64,000 nucleotides of DNA, taken from assembly GCA_023426575.1 (NCBI GenBank), contig JAFAAL010000012.1, positions 1-64,000 on the forward strand, in the 5' to 3' direction. Of the stretch, positions 62,471-64,000 are shown piece after piece; position 1 is the first letter of the stretch; each line of letters opens with the position of its first letter. Both the position numbers and the translations under genes were made by a program. The DNA is from Bacillota bacterium (GTDB taxonomy: Bacteria > Bacillota > Clostridia > Saccharofermentanales > DTU023). The notes below the pieces were generated by a model that saw nothing but the letters and a program-made list of their open reading frames with translations, did no database searches and was not told the DNA's origin.

Positions 62471-63604
62471 TTAAATCTTATACATATTGACGACTTTGAC
62501 CAAGCTCTGCACGAGATATTCCATCTCTGACATCGTATTGCTCTCATTGATAGATATTCGAATCACGTGGCGAGCCCTCTCCCTCGAGAGACCATAGAGC
62601 CGATAGAGAGAGTCATGTGAGCCCTTATGACTCGAACATGCAGAGCCAATGGAGACACAGATGCCAAGCTCCGAGAGAGCGTGCATAATTGTCTCACCCC
62701 GCAAGGCAGGAATTTCGAGAGCCAGGATCTGGGGGATCTGTCTGGCCCCTGAAAGGACATGAAAATCCAAGCCAGCATCATGAAGGGCATGAACGAGAGC
62801 TTCTCTGAGTTCTAGGACGAAGTGACTCTTCTGATCTAAGTCAGTCAGGGCTCTCTCAAGAGCCTGGACGGACGTCTCTAAGAGGGGATAATTTTCTGTC
62901 CCTGAACGCAGCCCTGATTGCTGTCCGCCGCCGACAATCTGGGCAACTAGTTTGACCTTTGGAGCCACCAACAGGAATCCAATCCCCTTGGGCGCACCGA
63001 ACTTATGTCCCGAGAGCGAGATGAGATCTACTCCGAGCCCATCAGCGCGAAATGGAATCTTAGTGACCGCCTGAACGGCATCGAGGTGGATTAAGATCTG
63101 TTTTTGTCTCGCACGCGCCAGAGCCACTGCGTCCTCAAGATTGACCACGGTGCCTATCTCATTTTGCACGTGAATCAAGGTCAGGGCGAGAGCAGGTTCG
63201 AGTAGAGCCTCGTCAAGAGCCGAGAGGTCAATGAAGCCGTCTCGACATGGAATTGTAACTATGTCATAGCCTCTCCCTGCCAACTTTTCCAATGCCGATC
63301 GCGTTGCCGAGTGTTCAAGATCCGTTGTCAGAATTCGCTTGGCTCTTTGAGGATAAGCATCCGCCAGGCCCAGGAGTGCCAAATTGATAGATTCCGTGGC
63401 TCCAGAACTGACAAGGGGCTCAAAGGACTGGGCTCCGAGAGCTTCCTGTAATCTTTTTTTGGCCTCTTTGATTTTGTCCTTGACCTCGAGCGCTGGGGCA
63501 TAGCGTGCAGCGGGGTTAAAGTTCGCCTCAGCCAGGAGCTTGGCATAGACGGCTATGATTTCTGGATCGATAAGACGGGTGGCCGTGTGATCGAGATAGA
63601 TCAT
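62471..63604 (-). CDS. Cysteine desulfurase (NifS/IscS family) paired with thiI
   Basis: PLP enzyme giving sulphur from cysteine, 377 residues. VSSGATESINLALLG, HVQNEIGTV, HLDAVQAVTK, the PLP Lys in SLSGHKFGAPKGIGF, GGGQQSGLRSGTEN and the catalytic Cys in SIGSACSSHKG are present. The N-terminal DNAATT/NPSSxH motifs of the family read DHTATRL and NPAARYAP here. Such a gene next to thiI usually supplies tRNA thiolation specifically (NifZ-like role in Bacillus). Confidence 0.9.
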   Translation of the reverse strand: MIYLDHTATRLIDPEIIAVYAKLLAEANFNPAARYAPALEVKDKIKEAKKRLQEALGAQSFEPLVSSGATESINLALLGLADAYPQRAKRILTTDLEHSATRSALEKLAGRGYDIVTIPCRDGFIDLSALDEALLEPALALTLIHVQNEIGTVVNLEDAVALARARQKQILIHLDAVQAVTKIPFRADGLGVDLISLSGHKFGAPKGIGFLLVAPKVKLVAQIVGGGQQSGLRSGTENYPLLETSVQALERALTDLDQKSHFVLELREALVHALHDAGLDFHVLSGARQIPQILALEIPALRGETIMHALSELGICVSIGSACSSHKGSHDSLYRLYGLSRERARHVIRISINESNTMSEMEYLVQSLVKVVNMYKI

Positions 63605-63607
63605 CCG

Positions 63608-64000
63608 CTAATTGAGCTCCAATTTTAATAGGTCGGGACGCAAGACGATGCGCAGGACCTCAGAGACATGGCCAGATCGACCGCTCAGCTGGCCCTCTAA
63701 AACCATGACATAAGAGCGCAGGGGAATCTCAAGATCCTTGGCCTCCTGCTTCCTGGCAGGACGGCAAGTCAATTCAAGAGAACCCTTTTGAGGGAGATAG
63801 GCATACTTATTTGACTTGATATCGACCATTCGCTTGCCAGAAGCCATATTGGCGCCAAGCTCCGGAAAAAGTTGCACGGGAATAAAAGAACGACAGACGC
63901 CGAGGATTAAACCGTCAATTTCAATGGGCCACTTGGCCAGCCAATAGCCGGGATGCGACGGTTTATCCTGATTTTTAGCCAGGAGATCGAGCTTTGGATC
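63608..64000 (-). CDS. Unrecognised protein, N-terminus beyond the window
   Basis: Open frame continuing to the right edge without a stop; 130 codons are visible before the stop. An internal GTG at 63877 is unlikely to be the true start, since the frame upstream (with WLAKWPIEIDGLILGVCRSF) remains coding-like. The visible part is basic, beta-rich and without recognised motifs. It ends 3 bases before the desulfurase ATG, so it belongs to the same operon. Confidence 0.6.
   Translation of the reverse strand, partial: DPKLDLLAKNQDKPSHPGYWLAKWPIEIDGLILGVCRSFIPVQLFPELGANMASGKRMVDIKSNKYAYLPQKGSLELTCRPARKQEAKDLEIPLRSYVMVLEGQLSGRSGHVSEVLRIVLRPDLLKLELN

Overview
The window reads as a stretch of low-mobility core chromosome from a Gram-positive anaerobe of the class Clostridia. 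The strongest pointers are a SCIFF ribosomal peptide with its radical SAM maturase, placed after queA-tgt-yajC; the dnaG-rpoD-trmK-NIF3 block; a type A RNase P RNA; miaB-mutS-mutL-miaA-hfq; and strong AGGAGG ribosome binding sites before most genes. Base composition is near half G+C by eye, with no obvious compositional breaks. Nothing below the class can be assigned safely. I saw no insertion sequence, prophage, CRISPR array or toxin-antitoxin module.

Layout. 52-4087 (+) is an oligopeptide-type ABC transporter (two permeases, two ATPases), closed by a hairpin shared with the convergent ychF-coaE pair (4120-5831, -). 5992-14572 (+) is a tight run: ComM-like ATPase, dprA, topA, trmFO, queA, tgt. 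A clean sigma-A promoter then starts yajC-SCIFF-scfB, followed by dnaG, rpoD, trmK and a NIF3-like gene. The RNase P RNA (about 21655-21986) is driven from a promoter inside the NIF3-like gene and runs straight into purM. Next come a YtxH/DUF948 pair with its own promoters and terminators, a YfhO-type membrane protein and a dCMP deaminase. 27876-31331 (-) holds an OmpR-type response regulator, its sensor kinase and an RluF-type pseudouridine synthase.

31410-35143 (+) carries an RluA-type pseudouridine synthase, a CofE/F420-ligase-like protein, an MscS channel, tRNA-Pro and a left-handed beta-helix protein. 35254-35575 is a tRNA cluster (CAU, Tyr, and Leu on the other strand). 35698-40502 (+) is a pyrimidine operon (pyrC, F, K, D and a divergent pyrE-like gene). 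It is translationally coupled to a membrane protein, a MoxR ATPase, a DUF58 protein and a transglutaminase-like membrane protein. miaB-mutS-mutL-miaA-hfq and a small membrane-anchored protein follow, up to a terminator at 53640.

From there to the right edge everything is on the minus strand. 61136 down to 53753 looks like one seven-gene operon (glyA, rarA, M18 aminopeptidase, Xer recombinase, asd, split threonine/serine exporter). Its promoter overlaps the terminator of the upstream thiI operon (cysteine desulfurase-thiI, preceded by an unrecognised gene cut by the window end).

No clearly new multi-gene system is visible. The points most worth a second look are: the seven-cysteine SCIFF precursor; the RNase P gene wedged between NIF3 and purM; a PurM that resembles the Bacteroidetes long form; a very divergent Hfq; an RpoD with a long acidic N-terminus; an orphan F420-ligase-like protein; and a pyrE-like protein whose PRPP loop is not canonical. 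Bases 1-51 hold only the oppB leader and a ribosome binding site.
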